Below are positions 37,647 through 46,986 of a stretch of DNA of 64,000 nt, piece after piece. The translations under genes and the position numbers were made by a program. Below the pieces are notes generated by a model that saw only the letters and a list, made by a program, of their open reading frames with translations, searched no databases and was not told the DNA's origin. The first letter of the stretch is position 1, and every line of letters begins with the position of its first letter. Source of the stretch: Nostoc sp. TCL26-01 (lineage in GTDB: Bacteria > Cyanobacteriota > Cyanobacteriia > Cyanobacteriales > Nostocaceae); NCBI RefSeq assembly GCF_013393945.1, contig NZ_CP040297.1:4434001-4498000 (forward strand), in the 5' to 3' direction.

Positions 37647-38102
37647 CTAGATATAATACATGGGACTTTGTTGAGCGCGGGTTTCGCGTTCTTGACATAA
37701 ATCCTGGAGTGTGTAGTTCTTGAGAACCTCTATAGAAGCGGTGTTGGCTTGCTCCCAAACTTCATACACTAGAGTTTTTTCTAGCGTGAGAGGCTGAGAA
37801 ACATCTTTTTCTTTTTTCTCACCTTCTACTAAAGTGACAATCTCTAGTAAGGTAATCTGCCAAGGTTCACGAAGCAAAACAAAACCTCCCTTAGAGCCAC
37901 GTTGACTTTGTACCACACCAGCACGCCGCAGGTTGGTCAAAATTTGTTCTAAATAGCGCTCTGGTATGGGTTGCTTGGCAGTAATTTCACTCATGGTGAG
38001 AGGAACTTTTTTGCTATGGTGGCTTGCTAGTTCCAAGAGTGCCAGCAGCGCGTACTCCACTTTGGAGGAAAGATCCAGGAGAGTGTAGTTTTGGCTATTC
38101 AA
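37647..38102 (-). CDS. Rrf2-family transcriptional regulator
   Basis: The 151 residues form a winged helix of the Rrf2 family: KVEYALLALLELA, then PERYLEQILTNLRRAGVVQSQRGSKGGF, which is the family core. Only one cysteine (DLCQE) lies in the region where IscR has three, so an Fe-S cluster held in the IscR manner is unlikely. It begins at TTG with AAAGAG upstream. It is divergent from cysE, which recalls Bacillus CymR, an Rrf2 repressor of cysteine genes; it also resembles cyanobacterial Rrf2 proteins of the Synechocystis slr0846 type. Control of cysE is inferred from position. Confidence 0.87.
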   Translation of the reverse strand: MNSQNYTLLDLSSKVEYALLALLELASHHSKKVPLTMSEITAKQPIPERYLEQILTNLRRAGVVQSQRGSKGGFVLLREPWQITLLEIVTLVEGEKKEKDVSQPLTLEKTLVYEVWEQANTASIEVLKNYTLQDLCQERETRAQQSPMYYI

Positions 38103-38332
38103 GTTTTTACTCTTTGTAATACGGTTAGTTGATAGATTTATCGCATTTTTATGCGAAATTAATTCTTTCTCAGTCTTGGGATGTGATAATATCCCTCTTA
38201 TCTAGCCAAAAAGAACAAAAGTCTATCGAGTTACCGTACTTTATCTTACCAAATTCTTCACAATTACTCTATTTTTTGCGGAGAGTTATTTTTTTTCCTG
38301 CCTCGCCTAGCAACTACGATGTCAAATTGAGT
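38103..38332. promoter_or_regulatory. Divergent regulator-cysE promoter region
   Basis: About 230 AT-rich bases lie between the Rrf2 start and the preferred cysE start. A frame from TTG 38129 crosses it and would give CysE an untypical 68-residue N-terminal extension. Rrf2 sites are likely here, but no clear palindrome was identified. Confidence 0.5.
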
Positions 38333-39061
38333 ATGCTACTAACCGATTTGCGAACCATTTATGAGCGTGACCCAGCTGCTCGTAACTTGCTGGAAGTTTT
38401 GTTCTGTTATCCTGGGCTACAAGCGCTACTATTACACCGTCTAGCACATTGGCTCTATCAAATGGGTGTTCCCTTCGTACCACGGTTGATTTCCCATATT
38501 AGTCGGTTTTTGACTGGTATTGAAATCCATCCAGGAGCGAGTATTGGTGAAGGTGTATTTATCGATCACGGTATGGGAGTAGTGATTGGTGAAACCGCGA
38601 TTGTGGGTGATTATGCTTTAATTTATCAGGGTGTTACCTTGGGGGGTACTGGTAAAGAAACAGGTAAACGCCATCCGACTTTGGGCGCTCATGTAGTGGT
38701 AGGTGCAGGTGCAAAAGTTTTGGGCAATATTGTCATTGGCGATCGCGTCCGCATTGGTGCTGGTTCGGTAATACTGCGAGATGTTCCCAGCAACACAACT
38801 GTCGTGGGGATTCCCGGACGAGTAATTCGTGACAACAACTCAAATAACAATGCACTAGCGCATGGAAAAGTGCGTGATGTGGAAGCAGAGGTAATCCGCG
38901 CTCTTTTTGAGAGAGTAAAAGCTCTAGAAAAACAAATAGATCAGCTGGAAAAACCCACAGATGTATTACCAGTCTTAGTGAGTGACGCAGAAATTTATCC
39001 AGAAACTGAGAGTAATTCTGACTTGATGATTGAAGAATTTTTAGATGGTGCGGGGATTTAG
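38333..39061 (+). CDS. cysE: Serine O-acetyltransferase
   Basis: CysE makes O-acetylserine, the carbon skeleton for cysteine. The protein starting at ATG 38333 has 242 residues, begins MLLTDLRTIYERDPAARN as other cyanobacterial CysE proteins do, and contains the hexapeptide-repeat core (GASIGEGVFIDHGMGVVIGETA with catalytic His and Asp) and TLGGTGKETGKRHP. The C-terminal extension after residue 185 includes a short coiled coil. The frame is open upstream to TTG 38129; I reject that start. Confidence 0.93.
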   Translation: MLLTDLRTIYERDPAARNLLEVLFCYPGLQALLLHRLAHWLYQMGVPFVPRLISHISRFLTGIEIHPGASIGEGVFIDHGMGVVIGETAIVGDYALIYQGVTLGGTGKETGKRHPTLGAHVVVGAGAKVLGNIVIGDRVRIGAGSVILRDVPSNTTVVGIPGRVIRDNNSNNNALAHGKVRDVEAEVIRALFERVKALEKQIDQLEKPTDVLPVLVSDAEIYPETESNSDLMIEEFLDGAGI

Positions 39062-39333
39062 TTTAGGGGTGTGGGGATTTGGGGGTGTGGGGATTTAACA
39101 AACTCGGCGGGTTTAAGTTTTTGGCTTCAAAAGAGCCGCAAGTTTTGTGGCGGGGTTGCAAACCCCGTGACAAAACTGTAGCGCCGACTTGTTTAACGCG
39201 GTGTGCCACTTTCTCTCAAACCTAATCCCCAACCCCTTCCCTACAAGGGAAGGGGAGCAAGATTCAAAGCCTCTCTCCGTTTCGGGGAGAGGTTTGGAGA
39301 GGGGTTTTCAGAATAATTCGCACATCGCGTTGT
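39062..39333. repeat. GC-rich foldback repeats between convergent genes
   Basis: AGTTTTGT...CGGGGTT pairs with AACCCCG...ACAAAACT at about 39133-39177, forming a long interrupted hairpin. A second stem pairs CCCCTTCCCT with AGGGAAGGGG at about 39231-39256. These may terminate cysE and the converging SRPBCC gene. Confidence 0.65.
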
Positions 39334-39777
39334 TTAATTTGCTTTCATACTCACAGCATATTGTCTAAATCGCTCCAAATCAGCTTGGATTGTTGATTCC
39401 ACGGCTCGTCCCAGAAATAAGTTATCCATGATTTTCCCCAGAATACCGGGAATAGCATAGGAAATGGTCATCTTGACGATACTATTACCGTGGCGATCGT
39501 AAAAGCGGATAGCGCCTTGGTTAGGCAAGCCATCAATCGATTCCCATTGAATGATTTGATTAGGAATAATTTTCAGAATCCGGGATTTCCAGGTAAATTC
39601 TAAACCCCCAGTATTGAGCTTCCAAAGAGATATGTCTGGATTTTCTGGGGGAATTTTGACTGAATCAATCCACTTCATCCACTTGGGCATTTGCTCCAAA
39701 TCAGACCACAAGCCCCATACTAAATCTATGGGGGCTTCGACTTCTACCTGTACGCTATGCTCTAGCCAGTTAGACAT
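39334..39777 (-). CDS. SRPBCC-fold (cyclase/dehydrase-like) protein
   Basis: The 147 residues match the START/Bet v1-like SRPBCC fold: EHSVQVEVEAPIDLVWGLWSD at the start and a long C-terminal helix. Such proteins bind hydrophobic ligands. The gene follows crtQ by 43 bp on the same strand; the same order (crtQ then cyclase/dehydrase) occurs in Synechocystis from memory. Carotenoid binding or a role near carotenoid synthesis is suggested by this position only. Confidence 0.82.
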   Translation of the reverse strand: MSNWLEHSVQVEVEAPIDLVWGLWSDLEQMPKWMKWIDSVKIPPENPDISLWKLNTGGLEFTWKSRILKIIPNQIIQWESIDGLPNQGAIRFYDRHGNSIVKMTISYAIPGILGKIMDNLFLGRAVESTIQADLERFRQYAVSMKAN

Positions 39778-39820
39778 TCTGTTTTAGATTTGAGATTTGA
39801 TTAGATTACCAGTTCTGACT

Positions 39821-41260
39821 CTATTTTTTAATATTTTCGAGGATGACTTTGGCTGCTTGTCTTCCCGAAATTGTTGCTCCTTCCATACTGTCGATGTAGT
39901 CTTGCTGAGTATAACTACCAGCTAGGAAGAAATTAGCCACAGGAGTCTTTTGACTAGGACGATAAGCATCCATACCTGGTGCTTCTCGGTATAGGGATTG
40001 AGCGAGTTTTACCACACTGTACCAAGTCATATTCAGTTCCCGTGATGAGGGGAACAATTCATGAACTTGCTTGAGGACGTGTTGAGCGATCGCTTCGTTA
40101 CTTTCTTTAATAAATGGATCTCCCGGTGTCAGCACCAGCTGCAATAAAGATCCTTGTCCTTGACGATAGTAATCACTAGGGCTAGTCAAAGCTAAATCCG
40201 CAAAGCAAGAAAAGTCAGCATCAGCAGTATAGAGCAAATTATCTAACCCAGCTGCTTGTTGTAGTTGTTTACGCTTATTTTCATCTTGCAGTTCTGTCAC
40301 CCAGCCGTCAAATCTCAACTGTACGGTGGCTACTGGTACGGCATCTAGTTTATAAATATTGTCAAATTCTGACCACTTGCGCCACTCCTGGGGTAAAACT
40401 CGCTGAATCCCAGGGACATCGCAAGCACAGACGTAAGCATCAGCCGTAATTACTTGTGTATCTTCCCCTTGAGCAACTACTATCCCAGTGACGCGAGTTT
40501 CTTCGTCTTCTTGGGTAAACTGAATTTCTCGTACTTGCCGACGGGTATAAACTTTTGTGCCTCTTGCTTCTAAATACTTGAGGATAGGTTTGTGTATGTA
40601 TTCGTCAGGAGAACCTTCCAACATCCGCAACACAGAGGCTTCACTTCTGACAGCGAAGAATTGGAAGATGGTAAGCATACAACGGGCGGAAATATTTTCG
40701 CAATCAATAAATCCCAAGGCATAGGCAATGGGGTTCCACATCCGCTTGATGCTGCCATTACTCCCACCGTGGCGACGGAACCAATCAGCAAAGCTAATTT
40801 TGTCTAAATCACGGATGGTTCTCATCGCTCCTTCAAAGTCCACCAAACCACGGACTATGGGACTTGTACCGAGAGCGATCGCATTTTGCACTTTATCTGG
40901 CAATGAAAGTTGAGACGTAGTGAAAAATGCTTTCAACCCATTGAAAGGCGCACCTGTGAAGAAGCGAAAATCTAAAGCACCAGTACGTCCCCCTTTGTTC
41001 ACAAAGGTGTGGGTATGTTCTTTGAGGCGTAAATGTGAAAACGCCCCCACCTTTTTCATTAACTCAAATAGCTGGTAGTAGCACCCAAAAAATACGTGTA
41101 AACCCATTTCGACATGGTTGCCATCACCATCAATCCAACTGCCGACTTTACCACCCACAAATGGACGGGACTCAAAAATATGGACTTCACAGCCAGCATC
41201 AGCTAAATCTATAGCGGTTGCTAGCCCAGCCAATCCCGCACCTACAATTGCAACACGCAT
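39821..41260 (-). CDS. crtQ: Zeta-carotene desaturase
   Basis: The enzyme converts zeta-carotene to lycopene in the plant-type carotenoid pathway. The N-terminus is an FAD-binding dinucleotide fold (VAIVGAGLAGLATAIDL). The 479 residues carry GLHVFFGCYYQLFELM, WNPIAYALGFIDCENISARCM and a C-terminal AGSYTQQDYIDSMEGA flavin motif, typical of the CrtQ/ZDS family rather than phytoene desaturase. A ribosome site AAGGA precedes the ATG. It heads a two-gene unit with the SRPBCC protein. Confidence 0.94.
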   Translation of the reverse strand: MRVAIVGAGLAGLATAIDLADAGCEVHIFESRPFVGGKVGSWIDGDGNHVEMGLHVFFGCYYQLFELMKKVGAFSHLRLKEHTHTFVNKGGRTGALDFRFFTGAPFNGLKAFFTTSQLSLPDKVQNAIALGTSPIVRGLVDFEGAMRTIRDLDKISFADWFRRHGGSNGSIKRMWNPIAYALGFIDCENISARCMLTIFQFFAVRSEASVLRMLEGSPDEYIHKPILKYLEARGTKVYTRRQVREIQFTQEDEETRVTGIVVAQGEDTQVITADAYVCACDVPGIQRVLPQEWRKWSEFDNIYKLDAVPVATVQLRFDGWVTELQDENKRKQLQQAAGLDNLLYTADADFSCFADLALTSPSDYYRQGQGSLLQLVLTPGDPFIKESNEAIAQHVLKQVHELFPSSRELNMTWYSVVKLAQSLYREAPGMDAYRPSQKTPVANFFLAGSYTQQDYIDSMEGATISGRQAAKVILENIKK

Positions 41261-41514
41261 TCCGTCCTTCCTTATTCAGTTTCTTTACAAATTGTAACTG
41301 GGTTGGTGTCGGAATTTGCTACTTAATATGAAGTCAAACAGCAGTTTGAGGGATAGCAAAGTTAGATCCCTGATGATTAATACGTTTTGATTAATCCTTT
41401 GCATTCTGGTGACTAGATGCAGTTAACATCGATGATCTGATTCCAGTAGACAAAGTTTCATCCTTAAAATGCGAAAGAAAAAAACATTATGGCAAATAAA
41501 TTTGCCCACACCTC

Positions 41515-41685
41515 CTATCTACTTACTTCCTTATTATCATCTGGGACAGGTAAGCTTCTAATTAGTTCTCTAATTACATCAGTTGCTGGTCTACCTGTCT
41601 GTTGACAATATTTTTCCAGTTTTTCTGCTTCCTGTGCTGCTAAATTGACAGTTATACGTTTAACGGCCCATTTTTTATTAGTCAT
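41515..41685 (-). CDS. Ribbon-helix-helix (CopG-like) small protein
   Basis: The 56-residue protein has an N-terminal strand (WAVKRITVNLAAQEAEKLE), then a helix-turn-helix segment (GRPATDVIRELIRSL), which fits the ribbon-helix-helix fold of CopG/Arc proteins and many antitoxins. ATG 41691 would add two residues. No toxin partner is recognisable on either side, so it may be an orphan regulator. Confidence 0.7.
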   Translation of the reverse strand: MTNKKWAVKRITVNLAAQEAEKLEKYCQQTGRPATDVIRELIRSLPVPDDNKEVSR

Positions 41686-41691
41686 TATCAT

Positions 41692-43819
41692 GCTATTTGC
41701 TGTGTATTGACATCATCAAAAACAACTTAATCAAAGATGAAGACGATAAGATTATCAGAATTTGTGATCCGAAACAAGCGATACCTTTAATACTAAAAAT
41801 GTTCGCTTTGTCAAATTATTCGTCGTTTTCCAGAAAATATAAGAAATCAATTACAACTGTGGTAGGAATATTTAGTGTACACTCATTACTTGGGCAACTA
41901 ACCTGAGTCAGAGGACACTAAAGTCTGACCATTAAATTGTATAGATGAAATTAACTTAGTTATTGTTCATGTCATCAATCTCCTGAAAATTCGGTTTTAT
42001 TAAAAGTATCTAGCTTTCTACACTGTCTAATGTCATCCATAACCCTGAATAGAGTCTTTTTCGTGAGCAATCACTTGCAAGTCAACATGACCCAAGAAAG
42101 ATGATCAGTAAATAATTGGGACGATGAAAGTGGGATAGATTGCCCATCAATGATGCAGTGAATTTAGCACCATAATTGCCTTTTTTTCCCGGTTTACTCA
42201 CTTTTAGACTGCGAACTCTATTTTTCAGATCAAAAACCAGATTCTCATCTAGGCCTTTCAAATGTCACTATTCCGAGGAGATGATTCTCCTTTAAAAGTC
42301 TGACACTCAAGTTAACTAGACAAAAATAGGATTTACTCACCCACAAGACACAGCCTGATGAGAGTAGCATGGTAAACCGTGAACAGTGACTAGTTAATCC
42401 CCATCAATAAATTGAGGGGCTTTGTATAAGAGTGAACAGTGAACAGTGAACGTTGATTAACTGGTAACTGATAAATGTTAACTAGTAACTGATTTGGTCA
42501 ATAGTCAAAATTCAGGTTTTTGGACTGTTGACTGTTGACAAAAAGGCTAGAAAATCCGTGAGATAGCTTAAGTCCGAGAAAATTAACTTAGTCATATCCT
42601 TGCAAGCTTGGCAATTAAATCTGGGAAGATTAACTGCAAATCTTACTGCCTCAATAAGAATGATGTAAGTAGCTTGATTTTGTTCCTATAGTTGCTCCTA
42701 ATGTCTTTCGCATTTTTCATAAACTACTGACTATTGATTGATGGAATTTATGATTGACAACAGTACAGCTTTAAAAAATCTCTATTAGTCAGTATTAGTC
42801 AGTTACAAGAATTGTACGCTGGAAAATTTTAGTTCAGGAATTTATCTTACGTTATGTATTTTCAAACATAGATTAAAGTTAATAGATTTCATTTGGAAAT
42901 TAGCACATAAATTAGAAACAAAACTGTCTCCATTTACGAAAAATTGATGAACTTCTTTATTTTCAGACTTAACAAAAAAATGAGTAGAAACTTATAAGTT
43001 CCAGTATTTTATTGTTTGTTGTATAGACATTATAGCCATGATTTTTGTACTTTAATTAATCTTTATCAAAAGTATGTTTTAGCTTTTTTATTCTTTATGA
43101 GCAAACTATAAAGCTCAAAATATTTTGACTAAAATTTTGATTAATACGATTGACAAAATCTAGAGAATGTCAATTAGCAAGGATATAAAGTCGATTCCTG
43201 AGACTTGTTGATATCATTTGAAAACAACCAATCTTTATCGCTCTTATTTACAAAATTTCATACTGTTATGGCGATTTTAATTTACCCAAATAATGACTAA
43301 AAACTAAATTTTTATAATTGATTTGTGAAAATTTAATAAAATAATATTGTTATGGTATTGACTGAGTAATGACTTAATACCTGCATTTCTCACAAAACGG
43401 TAGGGTGGGTTCACAAATCTGCTTCAATTATTCACGAATATTTCGTGAACCTGCCCCTACAACCTCTAGACTCCGATTTTAGAAATTTCTCACGAAATTT
43501 GGGATCAGTACTCAATTGGGAGTGGGGCTTCAGCAAAGTCATGCTGAGGTCCAGTTAAGTTTTGGTTTATTTGTCTAATGTCTTGTCGTTTTTATATGAT
43601 TGGGTTAAAGATTATAGTGCATTTTTATAGTGCAACGTAATTAGTATTTGTCATGAACTGCTTACACAAAAAGGCGAAGATTGGCAATTGAGGACAGGGT
43701 CTAGAGAACTTATTTGCCTAGTGCTTATGGATATTTCTGAAAATTTTGTCTTGCAAAATAGACAATATAGATAAGAAAATTAATATGATAGGATATCTAG
43801 CCTGGGGACAATGCTCAAC
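41692..43819. other. Gene-poor, repeat-rich region of about 2.1 kb
   Basis: I see no convincing gene. A hairpin CCCCATCAAT/ATTGAGGGG lies at about 42397-42416. Tandem words GTGAACA (42431-42451) and GTCAATAGT/GTTGACT occur at 42494-42540, and the foldback element sits at 43385-43498. A minus-strand frame of about 55 codons (around 42084-42261) reads ENLVFDLKNRVRSLKVSKPG; it may be chance or a gene remnant. The rest is AT-rich. Confidence 0.5.
43385..43498. mobile_element. Foldback (MITE-like) element, copy 2
   Basis: It starts ATTTCTCACAAAACGGTAGGG and ends with ATTTCTCACGAAAT. The flanks run opposite to copies 1 and 3, while the core (GCTTCAATTATTCACGAATAT) runs as in copy 1. The inner arms have decayed slightly (GGGTGGG against CTGCCCC). 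Confidence 0.75.
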
Positions 43820-45460
43820 TTATTCGAGTTGAAATTGGGGTATGAGTTGGAGAGTACCCAGTCCTAAATCTTTGGGTGAGAGCGATCGCGCTTCAAATAA
43901 AGCCATCATATCTCGCAATTGGGGATTACCACGAGAAGCCCCGGTCAAGCCTTTAGCGATAATTAAACCGCAATAGCCTTGAGTATTTTTACAACGTTGA
44001 TTCCACTTTTTGCGAGCTTCCACATGAATGGGGTCTTCATCTAAAAATTCGCCAAACAGAAATAATTCCCCATTTTGAGTTTGCAGTAAACCTAAATCGT
44101 AGCGATCGCCATCAACAGGATCAGTACCAGGATTAAAACAAATCGCTTTCAACCCGCCGGCGGCTTCAATATTTTCGATGACAGTTTTGGCTTTGGGGCG
44201 GGAGGTTTGAATTAAAATCACAGGTAAACCATCACCCACGTGTTTAAATTCACCAACTTGATGAGATTTCACCCCTTGACGTAGATACCCCAGCATTTCC
44301 CAAGACACAACTCCCAAGCTTAAGAAGGAATCTTCGGGAATTAAATCATCTCGTAAAGGCCGAAACTCTGGTAAGGCTAACTGATCAATTTCGTCTTCTT
44401 CTATATCTGAGCTAGCCATGTCTTCTAATTCAGCTGCGAGTTCTGGCATTGTCGAAACAGTTACCGTCACTGGTTTTGTATCTTCATCAGCAGCAGGCAA
44501 AGCAATGCGGTAGCGATGACTAAGACTAGGAAATTCTGCCCCAGCTAACTGACGACGATGATCACGAATAAAGCGGCAAAGACTCTCCACAGCTAAGAAA
44601 ACAACACTAGCCTCTTCGTCATACAAAACTGAGCGCAGTCCTTCTAATGGGTGGATATTACCGTAGGTTGGGGTGATTTCTGATGAAACTAAATCTCCTA
44701 AATCCGCAAATTCACCTTCATCATCAAAATCATCTTCATGCTCAAAAGTCAGAAATAGACAATCTTGTTTGAGAAAAGCTTCTTCTAAACCACCTGGGGA
44801 TTCTTCGTCACTTAAAACTGCTGCGCGAAATCGCTTGAGAGAGTCTTCTGAGCGATAAAACAAGATACCATACTCCATCCCCAGCATTCCCATAACAGAG
44901 GCGTAGAGTGTACCTACATCCCACTGATTAATCTCGATGGAGATGATTTGCTGTTCTTCCAAAAATTCCCAAGGGGCTGCTTGCCAAACAGCAAAAGCTT
45001 TTTCTGGTAACGCTTGGGCGTATTGTGGTGGTAAATCAGGGATTTGAGCATCGATAATTTCGGCAAATCCCCGAAATAGTTCATCAATTAACGGCAACTC
45101 TGGTGCGTAGTCAATAGCTATATCCAAATCTTGCAGGACACCACGAAGATAAAATTGGATCTCCCGATCGCATACTACAATTTTTTGGGGTCTGGCTGGT
45201 TTGGCTGGACTGTGGGGATGTTCCATTGCCCGCATGAGAGTGCGAACTATTGCTTCAGGACCAGTTTCTTGTGATACTACATCCATTCCCCGAACAATGC
45301 CTTGTGAGCCATCGACCCACAAGATACAATCACCCTTAGATTCTGCACCAGTATAGTGGCTATGTGATGGTGACAACGGACGGCGATCGCCCTCCCATAC
45401 AGAAGGAATTTGGGTTAATTTCTTCAACCGACGACTGGTAGAGCGATTAAAACTTGTCAT
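43820..45460 (-). CDS. Conserved cyanobacterial protein, function unknown (DUF6930-like)
   Basis: The 546-residue protein is soluble and acidic, with a region DCILWVDGSQGIVRGMDVV near the start and long acidic linkers (DDFDDEGEFADL and DIEEDEIDQL). The content and length suggest one of the conserved cyanobacterial proteins listed under DUF6930/DUF7309, but I recall this only loosely. No catalytic motif is evident. It is transcribed away from sufA and has no operon partner. Confidence 0.65.
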   Translation of the reverse strand: MTSFNRSTSRRLKKLTQIPSVWEGDRRPLSPSHSHYTGAESKGDCILWVDGSQGIVRGMDVVSQETGPEAIVRTLMRAMEHPHSPAKPARPQKIVVCDREIQFYLRGVLQDLDIAIDYAPELPLIDELFRGFAEIIDAQIPDLPPQYAQALPEKAFAVWQAAPWEFLEEQQIISIEINQWDVGTLYASVMGMLGMEYGILFYRSEDSLKRFRAAVLSDEESPGGLEEAFLKQDCLFLTFEHEDDFDDEGEFADLGDLVSSEITPTYGNIHPLEGLRSVLYDEEASVVFLAVESLCRFIRDHRRQLAGAEFPSLSHRYRIALPAADEDTKPVTVTVSTMPELAAELEDMASSDIEEDEIDQLALPEFRPLRDDLIPEDSFLSLGVVSWEMLGYLRQGVKSHQVGEFKHVGDGLPVILIQTSRPKAKTVIENIEAAGGLKAICFNPGTDPVDGDRYDLGLLQTQNGELFLFGEFLDEDPIHVEARKKWNQRCKNTQGYCGLIIAKGLTGASRGNPQLRDMMALFEARSLSPKDLGLGTLQLIPQFQLE

Positions 45461-45925
45461 AGAGTGGGTTAATCAAAAACAAAGCAACGTCAAAATCAAC
45501 TGTTGGGGATGATGAGCCACGGAATAATTTTCCTGGCTCTACTTGAAGGGGAATTGTGACTCAGCTTGCCACAAAACTGAAACTCTCAAAATACTAAATC
45601 ACGCCAAGTACAATTTATTTTCGCCACCCCTTTCTAAACTTCTCTTCGTTGTGAACAGAGGTGTTGATTTTTGTTCTCCTTCCTTGGTAAGAAAGGGTTT
45701 GGGGGTGAGGTGTGAGAGAAAATTGCACACAGCGTTAAATCTCTAAATATACCGAGTCTCTCAATTCTAGAATAAAAATCTTGCGCCGCTTTTGACAGAG
45801 TGTTTACAATTTGCCAATTAGCGACACCATTGTCGCTAGAATAAATACAAAAATATAGCGCCACCCAAGGGCAGTAACAAGCCTAGATCGGGTATTTTAA
45901 ACTAAATTAAGGAGTAAAAAAGCGG
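45461..45925. other. Gene-free divergent region before the SufA/IscA gene
   Basis: About 465 bp hold no convincing gene. Bases 45679-45720 resemble a dispersed repeat with GGGTTTGGGGGTGAGG. The strong AAGGAG of the downstream gene is at 45911-45916. Confidence 0.45.
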
Positions 45926-46282
45926 ATGACACAAGCAACTCAGTCTCAACAACGCGGGATACTGTTGAGTGAAGCCGCTTTGCGGCAAGTAAAATCTCTC
46001 CAAGAAAAGCAAGGACAAGACTTATGCTTGCGAGTAGGAGTGCGGCAAGGTGGCTGTTCAGGAATGTCTTACATGATGGACTTTGAACAAGAAAGCAAGA
46101 TCACTCCCCAGGATGAAGTATTTGACTACGATGGCTTTAAAATTGTCAGCGATCGCAAAAGTCTTTTATATCTCTATGGCTTAATGCTCGACTACAGTGA
46201 TGCCATGATTGGTGGTGGTTTCCAATTTACTAATCCCAATGCTAGCCAAACCTGCGGTTGCGGTAAGTCATTTGGGGTTTAG
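45926..46282 (+). CDS. SufA/IscA-type iron-sulfur cluster assembly protein
   Basis: A-type carriers hold and pass on Fe-S clusters. The 118 residues include the three ligand cysteines: one in GGCSGM and two in the C-terminal CGCG. The block LSEAALRQVKSL near the start is typical. AAGGAG lies about 9 bp before the ATG. No suf operon genes are close, so it is a stand-alone copy, as is common in cyanobacteria. Confidence 0.92.
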   Translation: MTQATQSQQRGILLSEAALRQVKSLQEKQGQDLCLRVGVRQGGCSGMSYMMDFEQESKITPQDEVFDYDGFKIVSDRKSLLYLYGLMLDYSDAMIGGGFQFTNPNASQTCGCGKSFGV

Positions 46283-46320
46283 TCAAAGGTCAACAGTCCA
46301 CAGTCCATAGTTAAATAGCC

Positions 46321-46394
46321 TATGACTATTGACTATTGACCATTAACCATTGACTATTGACCATTGACCATTGACTCATGACTAATAACAACTA
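46321..46394. repeat. Heptad repeat array before the TPR gene
   Basis: ATTGACT, ATTGACC and ATTAACC units with a 7-bp period fill most of the 112-bp gap between the SufA/IscA gene and the TPR gene. The array touches the TPR start codon, so the ribosome site of the next gene lies inside repeat DNA. Confidence 0.9.
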
Positions 46395-46835
46395 ATGACA
46401 GATACTACTAAAACTACCAATACTGTTGACTCCCTGTTTGAGGAGGGTTTAGCACGCTATAAAGCGGGAGAAGCGGCAACCGATTTAATCCCTGTGTTTA
46501 AAGAAGTGTGCGATCGCGCTCCTAAAGCCAGTTCTGCCTGGATTTGTCTAGCTTGGTTATATCTACTCGATGATAAACCAAATTTAGCTTTCAAAGCAGC
46601 ACAAAAAGCCGTAAAAATCAACCCCCAAGACCCACAAGCTAGGGTTAATCTCGCCGTCGCCATGCTAGAAACCGGTCAAAAAGGTTTACGCCAGCATATT
46701 GATTTTACTCAACAGTTAATGTTAGTCAATCCAGAATGGCGAGAAGAAATTCAAAATAGTATTGAAGATGGTCTAAATCGCAAACCTGACTGGCAAAGTT
46801 TGGCGAAAGTTAAGAACTGGCTATTTAATGAATAG
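46395..46835 (+). CDS. Small TPR-containing protein
   Basis: The 146 residues include two or so tetratricopeptide repeats: SSAWICLAWLYLLDDKPNLAFKAAQKAVKINPQDPQARVNLAVAM shows the W/L/G/Y/A spacing and final Pro (split here by position 60-105). TPR proteins mediate protein contacts. No signal peptide or catalytic domain is present. The stop codon TAG overlaps the first unit of the heptad array that follows, and another array precedes the start, so the gene is bracketed by repeats. Confidence 0.8.
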   Translation: MTDTTKTTNTVDSLFEEGLARYKAGEAATDLIPVFKEVCDRAPKASSAWICLAWLYLLDDKPNLAFKAAQKAVKINPQDPQARVNLAVAMLETGQKGLRQHIDFTQQLMLVNPEWREEIQNSIEDGLNRKPDWQSLAKVKNWLFNE

Positions 46836-46974
46836 GGGATAGGGGATAGGGGATAGGGGATAGGTGACAGGTGACAGGTGACAGGTGACAGGGGATAGGG
46901 GATAGTCATTGGTCATTGGTCATTGGTCAAACTCTTACCCATTACCCATTACCCATTACCCATTACCCATCACT
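46835..46974. repeat. In-phase mosaic of 20 heptanucleotide units
   Basis: The array is exactly 140 bp and keeps a 7-bp frame through four word types: GGGGATA x4, GGTGACA x4, GGGGATA x2, GTCATTG x3, two transition units, CATTACC x4 and a final CATCACT. The phase never slips. It lies between two co-oriented genes. Confidence 0.92.
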
Positions 46975-46986
46975 CTCATTTACTTT

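Noticed and set aside
38129..38332. 68-residue extension of CysE
   Set aside because: It starts at a TTG inside the divergent promoter, and the extension is not typical of CysE.
41697..41906. Plus-strand frame of 69 codons next to the RHH gene
   Set aside because: TTG start, no ribosome site, no recognisable pattern.
46909..46986. N-terminal extension of the small membrane protein
   Set aside because: It translates the heptad array and gives repeated low-complexity residues.
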